A stretch of DNA of 64,000 nt from Asterella californica. Taxonomy: Eukaryota > Streptophyta > Marchantiopsida > Marchantiales > Aytoniaceae. The notes under the pieces were generated by a model. That model ran no database searches. It was not told where the DNA came from and saw only the letters and a program-made list of their open reading frames with translations. Location of the stretch: positions 16,777,001-16,841,000 of the forward strand of contig JAYKYS010000010.1 of the NCBI GenBank assembly GCA_036924285.1, read 5' to 3'. The first letter of the stretch is position 1. Every line of letters begins with the position of its first letter. Positions 24,293 through 34,985 of the stretch are shown in pieces. A program made the position numbers and the translations under genes.

Positions 24293-25610
24293 GAGCTAGG
24301 TCGCGGGCCGGGCCGGCGGCCCGGTAACAGGGGGTGCGTTTCCATGGATGTGTTTCGGAGAACTGTCGTGAATAATGGTCACGGGCAAGGTCGCGAAGCG
24401 CGTTTAACGTCACGTATTGCCAGGTTCTCTGTTGAATTCTCCCCGGAAGACTGGCAGCACTAGCCGGGACAGGACAAAACGTCAGAGGACGCTTCGTACC
24501 ACGCTCTTGAATTGAATGAATCCGTGGGCAGCCGCTGCGGAAACTGTAATGGAAACTTGATCGGGATTCGGGAGTACGTGGTTCTTGACAGTACTGTAGT
24601 TGATACCCGCGACAGTCGCAGAAAGGGTTGAGAAAGGCAAAACAGGTAAAATTGATATTTAATATATAATATGTAATGTGAAAATCTGCTTACCTTATCC
24701 AACGAAAAGGATGGAATCAGATTTCTCAACATGTCCAAAAAAATTAATCTTTACTATCGGAGAGTCAAAATCCGATCATTTGCTAAATGCACAAGTCTGG
24801 AAAAAGATCAGAACTATATATGAATAAATAAATAAATAAATAATAAAGAGCATGAGTACTAGATCACATATTCCATTTCGGTTCCACTGACTAAATAAAT
24901 ATGTATTTTCATATTTCGACGTGTGTTTTATGAGAATTCGTTAAAACTTACAAAATCAGTCTTATGATTTGTTTTCATTCAAATTCAGTAACAACAAAAA
25001 GTAAGAGAATTATTCAATTTGATAAGATAACACTCACTTACAGAGCACAAATGATTTTCATTTTACCCGTTTTCCCTTTTTTCCATTTACCCTCTTTTTT
25101 CACTTCCACTTTTTTCATTTTGATTTCTTTTTACCCTTATATATTCTTATATCCGATTACAAAGAGAAAGATTTGATCCCCCGGTCGCACCAAGGAGGTA
25201 GGTTCTCGTGGGCCACGGAAACTGCAAGGTAATTTTCATGGGTAAAATAACTAAAAAGTTCATCGAGTTTTGGAAAATCTTTGTAACTTATTTAACTATG
25301 GTCATATATACATGCTTCTTGAGTTTGAGAACGGTGAGAAGCAAAAGAGCAAGAAAAATAGGTTGGATAGATATCATGTTTGATTTTTGTTATCATCAAA
25401 TAAGAAAACATTTTCAGTGAACCCTTAAATCAGAGGCGGTGGCTTGGAGAAGGTAGTAATGATTTATATAATCAATTTAAATTTAAATTATTTATAAATA
25501 TTAACAAATTGGTGATGCAGCAAAACAAGACATAACCCATAAGGCATGACCAGACCAGATTGCTTCAAATGGCATAAGTATAAGATCAAATAATTGATTA
25601 CACATTGATT

Positions 25611-25678
25611 CGTAAAGAGAAGTATTATACCAATAATACTCCTCTTTACGAAAGATCTAAGTCTTTCGTAAAGAGGAG
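25611..25678. repeat. Two overlapping, mutually exclusive hairpins
   Basis: Arm CTCCTCTTTACGAAAGA (25639-25655) pairs perfectly with 25662-25678 across a 6 nt loop. The upstream CGTAAAGAG (25611-25619) plus AGTATTAT also pairs with ATAATACT/CTCTTTACG at about 25632-25650. CGTAAAGAG therefore occurs so that the middle arm can choose either partner. Confidence 0.85.
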
Positions 25679-26327
25679 CTAATGCATAAATCAAAATTTT
25701 GCATATTTATTTATAATTCCAGATCCATTTATTATTTAACATTTCGAAATATATATTTTATTGTAAAAGTTTCTACATAACACTTATATCTTTTTGATTA
25801 AAAGAAAGCTTAGAAAAGTTCCACAAAGGCGACTGGGAATGTTTTTTTGCCATAGAGACATTTTGGGGACTAGTAAACAGAACTCGTCACGAAATGTCAG
25901 TTGACGGTAGGATTTCATATCTTGCATCTAATCTGTGAAGTTTATTAGGTATATGATCCAACGGTGGAAGTAGACGTTACATTGAACCGTTTTAAAGACT
26001 TTTGCATATTTTAATGGCCAAAATATTTTTGACGGTTATCTGCAGAATAAAGTATATACTTCTTGCATAGTTCTGTAATATCTGATTCAGCTAATGCAGT
26101 ATCACAATATATGATTATCGAGTAAAATAAAATAAACTATCATATCTTTTTTTCTGATAAAACTTATGCATTGACATCCGATTTAATCCCGTGTTACCGG
26201 ATATTGAGAAAGTTTTAGGTTTGAGAACAAAATATTATATTGGTTGTTTTTATTGAACTTTGATATATTTATCATCAAATATAATTAATATTCATCATTT
26301 CTTATGCCGTTATATGAGTTACATGAT

Positions 26328-26359
26328 ATTGGAGATGATCTTCAGTAATCATCTCCAAT
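26328..26359. repeat. Inverted repeat, 12 bp arms
   Basis: ATTGGAGATGAT (26328-26339) pairs with ATCATCTCCAAT (26348-26359) across 8 nt. Confidence 0.85.
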
Positions 26360-26580
26360 TCCAAATTTGGTAACGTGAATTTCCGAGTCCTTTACTTGTA
26401 GTTTCATGCAACTCCACTCTACGTTCTCATTGCTTTCTCACTATTCGCTATGCGAGAAAAGAAAAACAATACTAGTTGATAAACCCTTCCTCTAACTGTT
26501 ACAATTTGGGTTATATAGCTTCTATTGCATGAGAAAATGCGTTGCAAATTGTAACAAAACTTCTGGTCCGAGTTTATGGT

Positions 26581-26598
26581 AGACTACCATGGTAGTCT
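26581..26598. repeat. Perfect 18 bp palindrome
   Basis: AGACTACCA followed by its exact reverse complement. Confidence 0.85.
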
Positions 26599-27045
26599 CA
26601 TGGTTCGCAAAGACCCAAGGACATGTAATAATATTTATCATTTATCATTTATTACATCTTGCACCATTATGACAAGGAAGCACGGTAAATTTTAGAGAAT
26701 ACTTTAAATCAAAGAATCTTATACCTTAATCGGCCCTCTAACTGATTAGGGAGTGTCATAGAGGATTTTAGAAATATAAAGTCTTTTATTATTATTATTT
26801 TAGAAGGAGTTTTTGTACAATATGACATTTTCTGCGAGTGGTTAGATAAATCAGTACTCTATTTGATAAACTATGGTCTATAAATATTATTTCTCAAAAT
26901 ATATTTCTACCGTTTCATCATGTAAGAAAGTTTCTCTATCTTTATATTCCTATTTTTCTTTACGCTATGGAGCACGAGAGTGGCCGTGGTTTTGCAGACT
27001 GAAGTCCTTTCCCCTCTGGAGACCGAGAACCCACTCCCTCTCGTG

Positions 27046-27336
27046 TGTCACGTCAGTTTGGACCCCTCGGCTAGGTTGACCGAGTGCGAAGTGGCGCATC
27101 CCGGTAAGGCCGTTAGTGCCGTTAGGGCGAGTTGGGGAGAGCCCACTAGGGGTAAACTTCGCAGGTAGGGCTTGGAGGCCTTAGTTCTTTGAGTTGAGTC
27201 TTCAAGCTCCAGGCTATGGTGGATAGTCTAGTTGAGTGTAACCCGGATTCTCTTCGCGTTTAGAGTGGGTTTGGCTTGACCATTTGTGAGTAGTCCTTGT
27301 TGTGGTGTTGGAGATGGTAATTTCTCTATTCAGATT
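27046..27336 (+). repeat. Element A terminal-repeat block L, 5' copy
   Basis: Starts TGTCACGTCAGTTTGG and is matched almost exactly, in reverse complement, by 40109-40400. Similarity ends after CAGATTA. The other copy has about 108 bp of extra repeat (block S) on each side, so the exact LTR limits are uncertain; this copy may be truncated at its left end. Confidence 0.8.
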
Positions 27337-27673
27337 ACTCAAAGAACTAAGTGCAGGTCGAGGCGGAGTTCAGTAAGAGCTCGCTGATCTGAAATCAAAA
27401 ATCGTCCGCTGGTATCTTCGGGCGTTGTCGTTCGTGCTTGATTGTGTGGAGCCGTGATCGAGGTGTGTGGGTGCCGTGCTACATTGCTGGTCGCAGATCG
27501 ATTTGCTGTTGTTGGGGTCGAGTGGAGATTTTTGTCATGCGGAAGCGTAGCAGAAATTTTGCGGAATGTTCTTGAAGTGTGTTGTTGGAGCCGGATTGCG
27601 CGTTTGGGCGTAGCAGCTGAAATACTTGTCAATGTCGGACCGGAGTGGACTCTTTGGAAGCGCATTGGAGAGA

Positions 27674-27705
27674 CGATTCCAGTGCACCTTGGTGCACTGG
27701 AATCG
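27674..27705. repeat. 32 bp hairpin in element A leader
   Basis: CGATTCCAGTGCACC (27674-27688), a 2 nt TT spacer, then the exact reverse complement (27691-27705). Confidence 0.9.
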
Positions 27706-28010
27706 TGGAGTTTGGCCAAGGATTGAAGAAGTTATGGCATGTCGAAGTTCGCTGCTGTGACACCCGCAAGTGCAAAAGGCTAGTTACGTCAGATTTTGGG
27801 CTCAATTTCGTGTGGAAACTCGAGTTTAGTAGTTGTTTTGTGTGTGTGTGCATCCGCGAAGTGTGTTTAGAGGCTTCGAGGAGCAGAGGTGCGTGAGTGC
27901 GGAGGCGTGAGAGCGGAGTGCGAGAGTGCGGAGGCGGAGCGGAGCTGAGCCTGAGCCCGAGCCCGCCGCAAGCCAGCTTGCTGGCGTGCGTGAGAGAGGT
28001 ATCCAAGCTT

Positions 28011-28140
28011 CAGGTGTGTGGGAAGGGTAAAACCAGCTGGTCACCCATCCCAACACTATTCCTGGACCTGGACTCCTAACTTTGTAGTCTTAGCTTTGGC
28101 TTTACCACTAGACCAATAGCTCTTGGTGTCCTACAAGGAT
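28011..28140 (-). repeat. Possible tRNA-derived SINE-like tract
   Basis: On the minus strand GAGCTATTGGTCTAGTGG resembles a polymerase III A box (TGGTCTAGTGG). It is followed about 45 nt later by AGTCCAGGTCC, a weak B-box candidate, and then by TGTTGGGATGGGTGACC. The arrangement recalls plant tRNA-derived SINEs, but the B box is poor and no target duplication or 3' tail was identified. Confidence 0.25.
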
Positions 28141-28914
28141 GCGTGCAAGTACTTATGGACTTGTATAAGGTAGTAGGAGACCTTCTCGCACGTCCCTAGA
28201 GGAGTGGTAGGGCGACCCCACAGTATTAGGGGGAAGCTATAGTTGTGGTAGTGTTTGCCTACACCGTAGAGGCGCGTATGGAGACAATTGGTGGCAGTTG
28301 TCTTGGGTGAGCTAGTAGAGCTACCACGTGGATGTTTTTGGAGCTACTAGAGGTGTGGACATCTAGTTAGTGACCTCCGGTGTCAGTTACGACTGTTGGT
28401 GACCATATATTGTGCATGTGGTCACCGACAAGGAGTCGTCAGTCCGGGTGGGGTTGGGTTTCTCTTTATGTGAATGTTTGAATGTGGAGGGTTATCGTTT
28501 GGACTTCTTGTGGTTGGAACCCCTCCATACTCTGCTTCCTGTTTGTGCGCCGCGTTTGCTTGTGTTGGCGCTTGATTTCCAGAGTGAGTTCACTCCAGTG
28601 TGCTGTCGGTAGTGAGGCTGGAGTTGCGGACCAGTCAGACTACCTTTGTCTCTCTCACGGTGCGGTTGGAGTGACGACCAACAGACTGTGAGAGACTGCC
28701 TGTGGTGATGGCAGGTACAGGTTGTCCTTACCTTGACCGTCCTAGTAGGGGATAGGTGAGCTCAGTAGGAGCGGGGTTAGGCAAGTGGTGGTTACGGTGG
28801 TGACGGGGATTGCGACATTCCAGTTGGGGAGTGTGTTAGCGAGATTCTCTCATCACGGAGTTCTCGGGAGGTTCTGGTGGGGACTTCTCGGACAGTGGGT
28901 ATACACGGAGTGGG

Positions 28915-29418
28915 GTGAGGTACCGACTACCTACACCATTGCCGTCGGTTGTTCCAGAGGACGAGTCAGACGCAGACAGCGCGTTTTCTGGTGGTGAGTC
29001 TAGTGTCACCACACCGTTGTTGTGGGACATGGACGAGATCTATGGGACCACGAAGGGGCCTCGACGTTACTCGGGTACAGTTGGTACCATTGAGCTGGAC
29101 GACTTCATCCAGGAGTTCGAGAGTTGGTGCGATCTGCAGCAGATGCGGAACCCACAGTTGTTTACACCCTTCATGGCGTGGAAGGGTTTGTTCCAGCACT
29201 TGGAGGGACCGCCGATGGACGATTATCATGAGTTCAGGCGAGATTACAGTGTTGAGATCGAGTTGTGGAGACAACATTGGTCTTCCAACTACGTTTCTAT
29301 CACTACTGGTGCAGTTTCGGGAGGCGTAGCACCTGCGAGTTCGGGTGCCAATAGCAGTGGTACAGCCGCAGGTGACGGAGTACCTACTACCGGCGGTGCG
29401 TCCACAGGTAGTGGAGCG
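28915..29418 (+). pseudogene. gag: Element A gag, N-terminal part
   Basis: About 168 codons run into the left LTR of element B, which interrupts them. The visible core is IELDDFIQEFESWCDLQQMR, then MAWKGLFQHLEGPPMDDYHE and WRQHWSSNY, followed by a Gly/Ser/Thr-rich linker. This is the typical N-terminal half of a Ty3/gypsy capsid domain: aromatic/acidic helices followed by a flexible linker. The remainder of the capsid and the zinc knuckles resume at about 35040, beyond element B. The start codon is uncertain. Gag would form the cytoplasmic virus-like particle that packages element RNA. Confidence 0.7.
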
Positions 29419-29419
29419 G

Positions 29420-30944
29420 TGTCGTGTCGTGGACCGGCTCTTACCTGAAATACAAACTTCGATGCTTGTCGCTCCAAAGACACTCATGAGAAGACAAGCT
29501 AGGCCCCAGCTTACAGATTTTGGTACAATCTCAGATCTCCATTTTCATCGCATAGATGGGTAGAGCTCCTTATCAGCTTTCCATAGGCATCTTGTCTACT
29601 TCGTTTGGGCGCCTAGTGGAGAAGTTACAGGACTCGAAAGATGGAGAAAATAAGCTAGCCCCCAGCTTACGGGTTTTTGGCACCACTTCGGATCTTCGTT
29701 TTTATCGCACCAGTGGATAGAGCTCCTTGTCAGCATTCCATAGGCACTTTGTCTACTTCGTTTGGACGCATAGTGAAGAAGTTACAGGACTCGAAAGATG
29801 GAGAAAACAAGCTAGGCCCCAGCTTACGAGCTTTTGGCGCAACTTCGGATCTTTACTTTTATCGCATAGATGGATAGAGCTCGTTGTCAGCTTTCCATGG
29901 GCATCTTGTTTATTTCGTTTGGACATCCAGAGAAGAAGTTATGCGATTCGAAAAAAAGCAAAATCAAGCTAGGCTCCTAGTTACTTGCTGATTGGGTATT
30001 TAGGGCTTCAAGTGTTATATCAAAGACGCAAGGGGCCTGCTTCTTATTATTGAGGGTTGAACTTCGTACGTACATACTGTTGCAAGGGGGGTGCTTAAGG
30101 GGCTTGCTTGTTCCTGCGACCTATCGGTGGATGTTTTGAAGAATTGGGAAGTCCAATACACGCGCGTAAGGTGTCATCGGGTTCAGATCTGTGCAGGTTA
30201 CGCACAGGTTAAGACGGTTCTTGAAGAGACGGATCGGGGGTTGTGTTCTGGGGGAAATTGAGACACTGGAAGCAGATTTGGAGTTTTCAGTTACCCATGA
30301 AGGAGAGTTGGATCGTTCGGACCGTTCCGGAGTCCAAACTTGCTGTCCTTGGATCCATCGGGATCAGAACAACGAGTTCTTCAGGAAATTGAAGACGATA
30401 CAAAGTTTTATCGAGCGGTTTGAGAGTTGTGAGAGAAATTGGCTCGTAGGGAAGCGCTTGCGTCAGGTTTTCATCGCCTGCGACCTGAGATTGGATTGTT
30501 CTTCGCGATCGGTGAGCCAAGCTCTTCGTTCTTGGTGCCTACGCGATCAGGGAGTCCTCATGTACGCATAGGAGAAGACTGTAAGTGAATTGGATTGTTG
30601 GTTTGGATGTGGTGAGCGAATTTGAGCCGCAGGGAGTCGATTTACGTCAGTTTTTTGTAGCCTGCGACCAAATTTCTCGAGTAGTTTTGCAAGGGGAACT
30701 CCAAACGGCTTGTTTGGAGTCTTGTTGGGTTCAGGGTAGCCAGATCTACCTACCAGCGAAGACGGATATCAGTTTAGACGATTTGTTTGTGCGGTGTGAG
30801 CGGTTTTAAGCCGCAGGGAGGAGTTTTTGAAGATTCGGTCACCTGCGACCGAAAATTGGCGATATCTCGACTATCGAGAGTCGGATCTGAAGGTTTCTTG
30901 GGCCAACGGAGTCAAGGAAGGAGACCCTATCAACATTTGAAGAT
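29420..30944 (+). repeat. Element B left LTR
   Basis: A direct repeat of 33045-34554 with a few substitutions and small indels (an extra CACTCATGAGA near 29481 is one). The high identity suggests a fairly young insertion. Confidence 0.88.
29496..29965 (+). repeat. Three ~156 bp tandem repeats in left LTR
   Basis: Units at 29496-29651, 29652-29808 and 29809-29965 each start AAGCTAG and contain CCCAGCTTACG-, GGATAGAGCTC- and GTTACAGGACTCGAAAG-type blocks. The third is more diverged. Such repeats in the U3 part often hold enhancer-like elements. Confidence 0.85.
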
Positions 30945-32969
30945 TGTGTATTCTACCACATTTGGATTCCTCATTATGCGCATGTGGCGGATCCGTTGTA
31001 TGGATTGTTGCGTAAGGGTCATAAGTTCAGATGGGAGGAAGAGCATACTGATGCGGTAAAGAAGCTGAAGTCTTTACTATCATCTCCTCCAGTCCTGGGA
31101 AGGATTGATTACAAGGGTGCTAGGCCGGTGATTCTTACTGTGGATACAAGCCCAGTTGCAATTGGATGGGCAGTCGAACAGGATGACGAGGATGGAGACA
31201 TGTTTGCGGTTAGGTTCGGAGCGAAGGTGTTAAGTCCTCGACAACGTGCTTACCTGCAAGTGAAGAGAGAACTGTGGGGTATTGTTTCAGCTATGAAAAC
31301 TGAGAAAGAGTATTTGATTGGAGCAGTAGTGGTGGTTGAAACTGATTGCTTGCCGTTGTTAGGGATGATCGTGAATTGTTCAAACTCTGATATTGCGATG
31401 TTACGATGGATCGCATATATCAAGTCGTTGAACCCGGAGTTTAGACATATTGCAAGGAAGGATAATCTGATGGCGGATATGTTATCTCGGGCTCGATATG
31501 ATGGGGAAGATGAGATGGTAGAAGACATTGACGACGTGGGTACAGAGTTCTATTCGATTGCACAGACAGGAAGGGAAGAAGAGTTGTTTGTTGAAGGGTT
31601 GTATGATGGTGATTTGCTTGATATCGGGAGGTACTTTAGTACGATGGTTAAGCAGACAGGTTGGACGGATGAGAGGTTTCGGAGAGTTCGAAGGAAGGCC
31701 TACAGCTTCATGTTGCAGGATGGGTTTCTTTGGAAACGACCGAAGCAGAAAGGTGGGGTACCGCTACGGGTGATTTGCAACAAGGAAGATCAGCAGAAGT
31801 TGCTCAAGGCATTCCATGAGAGTCTTTGGGCTGGACATCGAGGGATTTGGGCCACTTTTACAAAGATGAAAGAGCGATATTGGTGGAAAAACATGTACAG
31901 GGATGTTGTATCTTTTGTGGAGTCTTGTTTGACATGTCAGATGTATTCGAACATCCGACATCGTGACGGATTACATCCGACTTATCCGTTGGCAATCCAC
32001 TTCAAGTGGGTGGTAGACTTGGTGATTATGCCGGTTGGATTATGGCAGATGAGATACTTGGTACTTGCTAGAGAAGATCTTTCAAATCAAATCAAGGGTA
32101 GGGCGCTTCGGACGAAGACAACTGAAGGGGTATGTAAATTTCTCTTGGAAGAGGTTGTTTGTCGGTATGGATGTATGGGAAAGATCACTGCAGATCGGGG
32201 AGAGTTAGATGCACATGAGGCTCGTGAATTCTTTGCAAGGTGTGGGGTGAGATTATCACTGACAACTGCTTACAACCCCGAAGGGAATGCCAAGAGTGAA
32301 CGTGGTCATCCACCCATTGTGAAGGCTTTGGTGAAGGCTTGCAACGGAAGGGTGCGCGAGTGGCCTCGACTCTTACCATTTGCGTTATGGGCAGATAGAA
32401 CGACGCAAAGCTCGATGACAGGTTACATGCCGGTGGAACTCATCACAAGTCAGAAGCCTATCATGCCGATTGAAGAACACGTTCTGACATGGAGTGTGTT
32501 ACCTTGGGAGGACAATTTGACTAGAGAAGAGCTTCTTGCTATTCGAATTAGGCAGTTAGAGAGAAGACCAGAGGATATCCAAATTGCTTTGGATAGGCTG
32601 CGAGAAGCACGGTTGAAGAACAAGGTCAGATTTGATCAGCGACATCGTTTGAGACCCAGGGAAATCAAAGAAGGTGATTGGGTGTTAGTCTATGACAACA
32701 GTCTAGACAACCAGCATAGTGCACTCCGGAAGTTTTCCAGAAGATGGTTTGGTACGTATGTGGTGAAGAAGGTTCATGACAACGCAACTTACGCCCTGCA
32801 AGAGTTGGATGGAACGAGCTTGAAGATACCAATGGCAGGTAAACGTGTCAAGATTTTCAAAAAGAGAGATGAGGAGGTCGATCTAGCAGATATCTTGACG
32901 GAGTTTCAGTTTGAGGATGAGGATTATGCAGAAGATCTTGAAGGTGAGGTTGGTTACGATGGGAAGTAG
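30945..32969 (+). CDS. pol: Element B RNase H and integrase
   Basis: About 670 codons without a stop, entering from the LTR junction (first Met-like start GTG at 30984). RNase H: ILTVDTSPVAIGWAVEQ, REL...VVVETDCLPLL and KDNLMADMLSRARYD (about residues 50-170). Integrase: zinc-binding H-x3-H...C-x2-C as HESLWAGH and CLTC (about 275-320). The catalytic core has KWVVDLV, KITADRGELD and NAKSERGH carrying the D, D and E residues. A basic C-terminal region follows (LRPREIKEGDWVLVY, FSRRWFGTYVVKKV). Reverse transcriptase, protease and gag are absent, so it could only move with help, and no primer-binding site is visible. No chromodomain is recognised. The tail is acidic. Confidence 0.85.
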   Translation, partial: CVFYHIWIPHYAHVADPLYGLLRKGHKFRWEEEHTDAVKKLKSLLSSPPVLGRIDYKGARPVILTVDTSPVAIGWAVEQDDEDGDMFAVRFGAKVLSPRQRAYLQVKRELWGIVSAMKTEKEYLIGAVVVVETDCLPLLGMIVNCSNSDIAMLRWIAYIKSLNPEFRHIARKDNLMADMLSRARYDGEDEMVEDIDDVGTEFYSIAQTGREEELFVEGLYDGDLLDIGRYFSTMVKQTGWTDERFRRVRRKAYSFMLQDGFLWKRPKQKGGVPLRVICNKEDQQKLLKAFHESLWAGHRGIWATFTKMKERYWWKNMYRDVVSFVESCLTCQMYSNIRHRDGLHPTYPLAIHFKWVVDLVIMPVGLWQMRYLVLAREDLSNQIKGRALRTKTTEGVCKFLLEEVVCRYGCMGKITADRGELDAHEAREFFARCGVRLSLTTAYNPEGNAKSERGHPPIVKALVKACNGRVREWPRLLPFALWADRTTQSSMTGYMPVELITSQKPIMPIEEHVLTWSVLPWEDNLTREELLAIRIRQLERRPEDIQIALDRLREARLKNKVRFDQRHRLRPREIKEGDWVLVYDNSLDNQHSALRKFSRRWFGTYVVKKVHDNATYALQELDGTSLKIPMAGKRVKIFKKRDEEVDLADILTEFQFEDEDYAEDLEGEVGYDGK

Positions 32970-33044
32970 GACGATAAGCCGGTCCACTCCTTGGTTGGTA
33001 TCTCTGGTGCATACCGGAGGATGCACAGGTTCAGAGGGGGTGGA

Positions 33045-34556
33045 TGTCGTGTCGTGGATCGGCTCCTACCTGAAATACAAACTTCGATGCTTGTCGCTCC
33101 AAAGACAAGCATGGCCCCAGCTTACAGATTTTGGCACAATCTCAGATCTTCATTTTCATCGCATAGAAGGGTAGAGCTCCTTATCAACTTTCCGTAGGCA
33201 TCTTGTCTACTTCGTTTGGGCGCCTAGTGGAGAAGTTACAGGACTCGAAAGATGGAGAAAATAAGCTAGCCCCCAGCTTACGGGTTTTTGGCACCACTTC
33301 GGATCTTCGTTTTTATCGCACCAGTGGATAGAGCTCCTTGTCAGCATTCCATAGGCACTTTGTCTACTTCGTTTGGACGCATAGTGAAGAAGTTACAGGA
33401 CTCGAAAGATGGAGAAAACAAGCTAGGCCCCAGCTTACGAGCTTTTGGCGCAACTTCGGATCTTTACTTTTATCGCATAGATGGATAGAGCTCGTTGTCA
33501 GCTTTCCATGGGCATCTTGTTTTTTCGTTTGGACATCCAGAGAAGAAGTTATGCGATTCGAAAAAAGACAAAATCAAGCTAGGCTCCTAGTTACTTGCTG
33601 ATTGGGTATTTAAGGCTTCAGGCGTTATATCAAAGACGCAAGGGGCCTGCTTCTTATTATTGAGGGTTGAACTTCGTACGTACAGACTGTTGCAAGGGGG
33701 GTGCTTAAGAGGCTTGCTTGTTCCTACGACCTATCGGTGGATGTTTTGAAGAATTGGGAAGTCCAATACACGCGCGCAAGGTGTCATCGGGTTCAGATCT
33801 GTGCAGGCTACGCACAGGTTAAGACGGTTCTTGAAGAGACGGATCGGGGGTTGTGTTCTGGAGGAAATTGAGACGCAGGAAGCAGATTTGGAGTTTTCAG
33901 TTATCTGTGAAGGAGAGTTGGACCGTTCGGACCGTTCCGGAGTCCAAACTTGCTGTCCTTGGATCCATCGGGATCAGAACAACGAGTTCTTCAGGAAATT
34001 GAAGACGATACAAAGTTTTATCGGGCGGTTTGAGAGTTGTGAGAGAAATTGGCTCGCAGGGAAGCGCTTGCGTCAGATTTTCATCGCCTGCGACCTGAGA
34101 TTGGATTGTTCTTCGCGATCGGTGAGCCAAGCTCTTCGTTCTTGGTGCCTACGCGATCAGGGAGTCCTCATGTACGCATAGGAGAAGACTGTAAGTGAAT
34201 TGGATTGTTGGTTTGGGTGTGGTGAGCGAATTTGAGCCGCAGGGAGCGATTTACGTCAGTTTTTTGTAGCCTGCGACCAAATTTCTCGAGTAGTTTTGCA
34301 AGGGGAACTCCAAACGGCTTGTTTGGAGTCTTGTTGGGTTCAGGATAGCCAGATCTACCTACCAGCGAGGAACGGATATCAGTTTAGACGATTCGTTTGT
34401 GCGGTGTGAGCGGTTTTAAGCCGCAGGGAGGAGTTTTTGAAGATTCGGTCACCTGCGACCAAAAATTGGCGATATCTCGACTATCGGGAGTCAGATCTGA
34501 AGGTTTCTTGGGCCAACGGAGTCAGGGAAGGAGACCCTATCAACATTTGAAGATCA
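33045..34556 (+). repeat. Element B right LTR
   Basis: Matches 29420-30944. It contains the same three tandem units (33107-33262, 33263-33419, 33420-33575). The end is taken at GAAGATCA to give TG...CA termini. Confidence 0.85.
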
Positions 34557-34985
34557 TTTGGCGAAAAGAGAAAGTTCCCAGATAGATCTTTTTCGGTTCC
34601 TTCGCTACAGGTTTCGTCCTTTTGAGTTCGTTAAGGACTTAGTTGGTTGTGTATGGCTTGTGGTAGCTAGCTTTAGCCAAGAGCTAGTGTGTGGATGTGG
34701 TTTGGACTTGGGTTTGGATCGCGTGATTTTGTTGTGGCTCTGGTTGTTAGCAAAGAGAAGTTTCTCTTGCTTTGAGCTACGCTTTGACGATTTCAGGCTA
34801 GGGTTGCGATTCAGGGGTTTGTTTTAGGGCTTCTGAAGTAGGTTACAGATCGCTCTGGTCTGTTCCTCAGTTTTGTGCTGTTAGGAGAAAGAAACGGCAG
34901 TGTACATACATTTGGAGTGGTATATATTGCGCGTTCGTTTTCGTGGTTGTTCTTCTTTGTCTTATCTCTGTTTGGCACACAACAT
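34557..34985 (+). other. Unassigned stretch between element B and gag
   Basis: T/G-rich sequence of about 430 bp that fits neither the gag frame nor element B. It has a TATA-like GGTATATATTGCG near 34918. It may be a fragment of another LTR or leader. Confidence 0.35.

Larger units (their letters stand above)
24325..27045. other. AT-rich spacer with hairpins
   Basis: No gene is visible. AT-rich DNA includes an (AATA)n run at about 24822-24847, pyrimidine-rich 25060-25140 and several perfect inverted repeats listed separately. Short frames are not protein-like. Confidence 0.5.
27337..28914 (+). other. Element A 5' leader
   Basis: Lies between the terminal-repeat block and the gag frame. It lacks a credible long coding frame and is G/T-rich. 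It contains a near-perfect palindrome at 27674-27705 and a tRNA-like tract on the minus strand near 28011-28140. No canonical primer-binding site was recognised after the repeat. Confidence 0.5.
29420..34556 (+). mobile_element. Element B: deleted Ty3/gypsy element with 1.5 kb LTRs
   Basis: Two near-identical direct LTRs (29420-30944 and 33045-34556, starting TGTCGTGTCGTGG) flank only about 2.1 kb. The internal part begins directly at the C-terminal end of reverse transcriptase (FYHIWIPHYAHVADPLY from about 30950), so the primer-binding site, gag, protease and most of reverse transcriptase are gone. It sits inside element A gag. The outer flanks (AGCGG left, TTTGG right) show no convincing target duplication, so the right end may have been altered. 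A decayed relative lies at 10425-11465. Confidence 0.85.

Noticed and set aside
28915..29487. Overlapping frames opposite gag
   Set aside because: They mirror gag codon structure in other frames and match no family.
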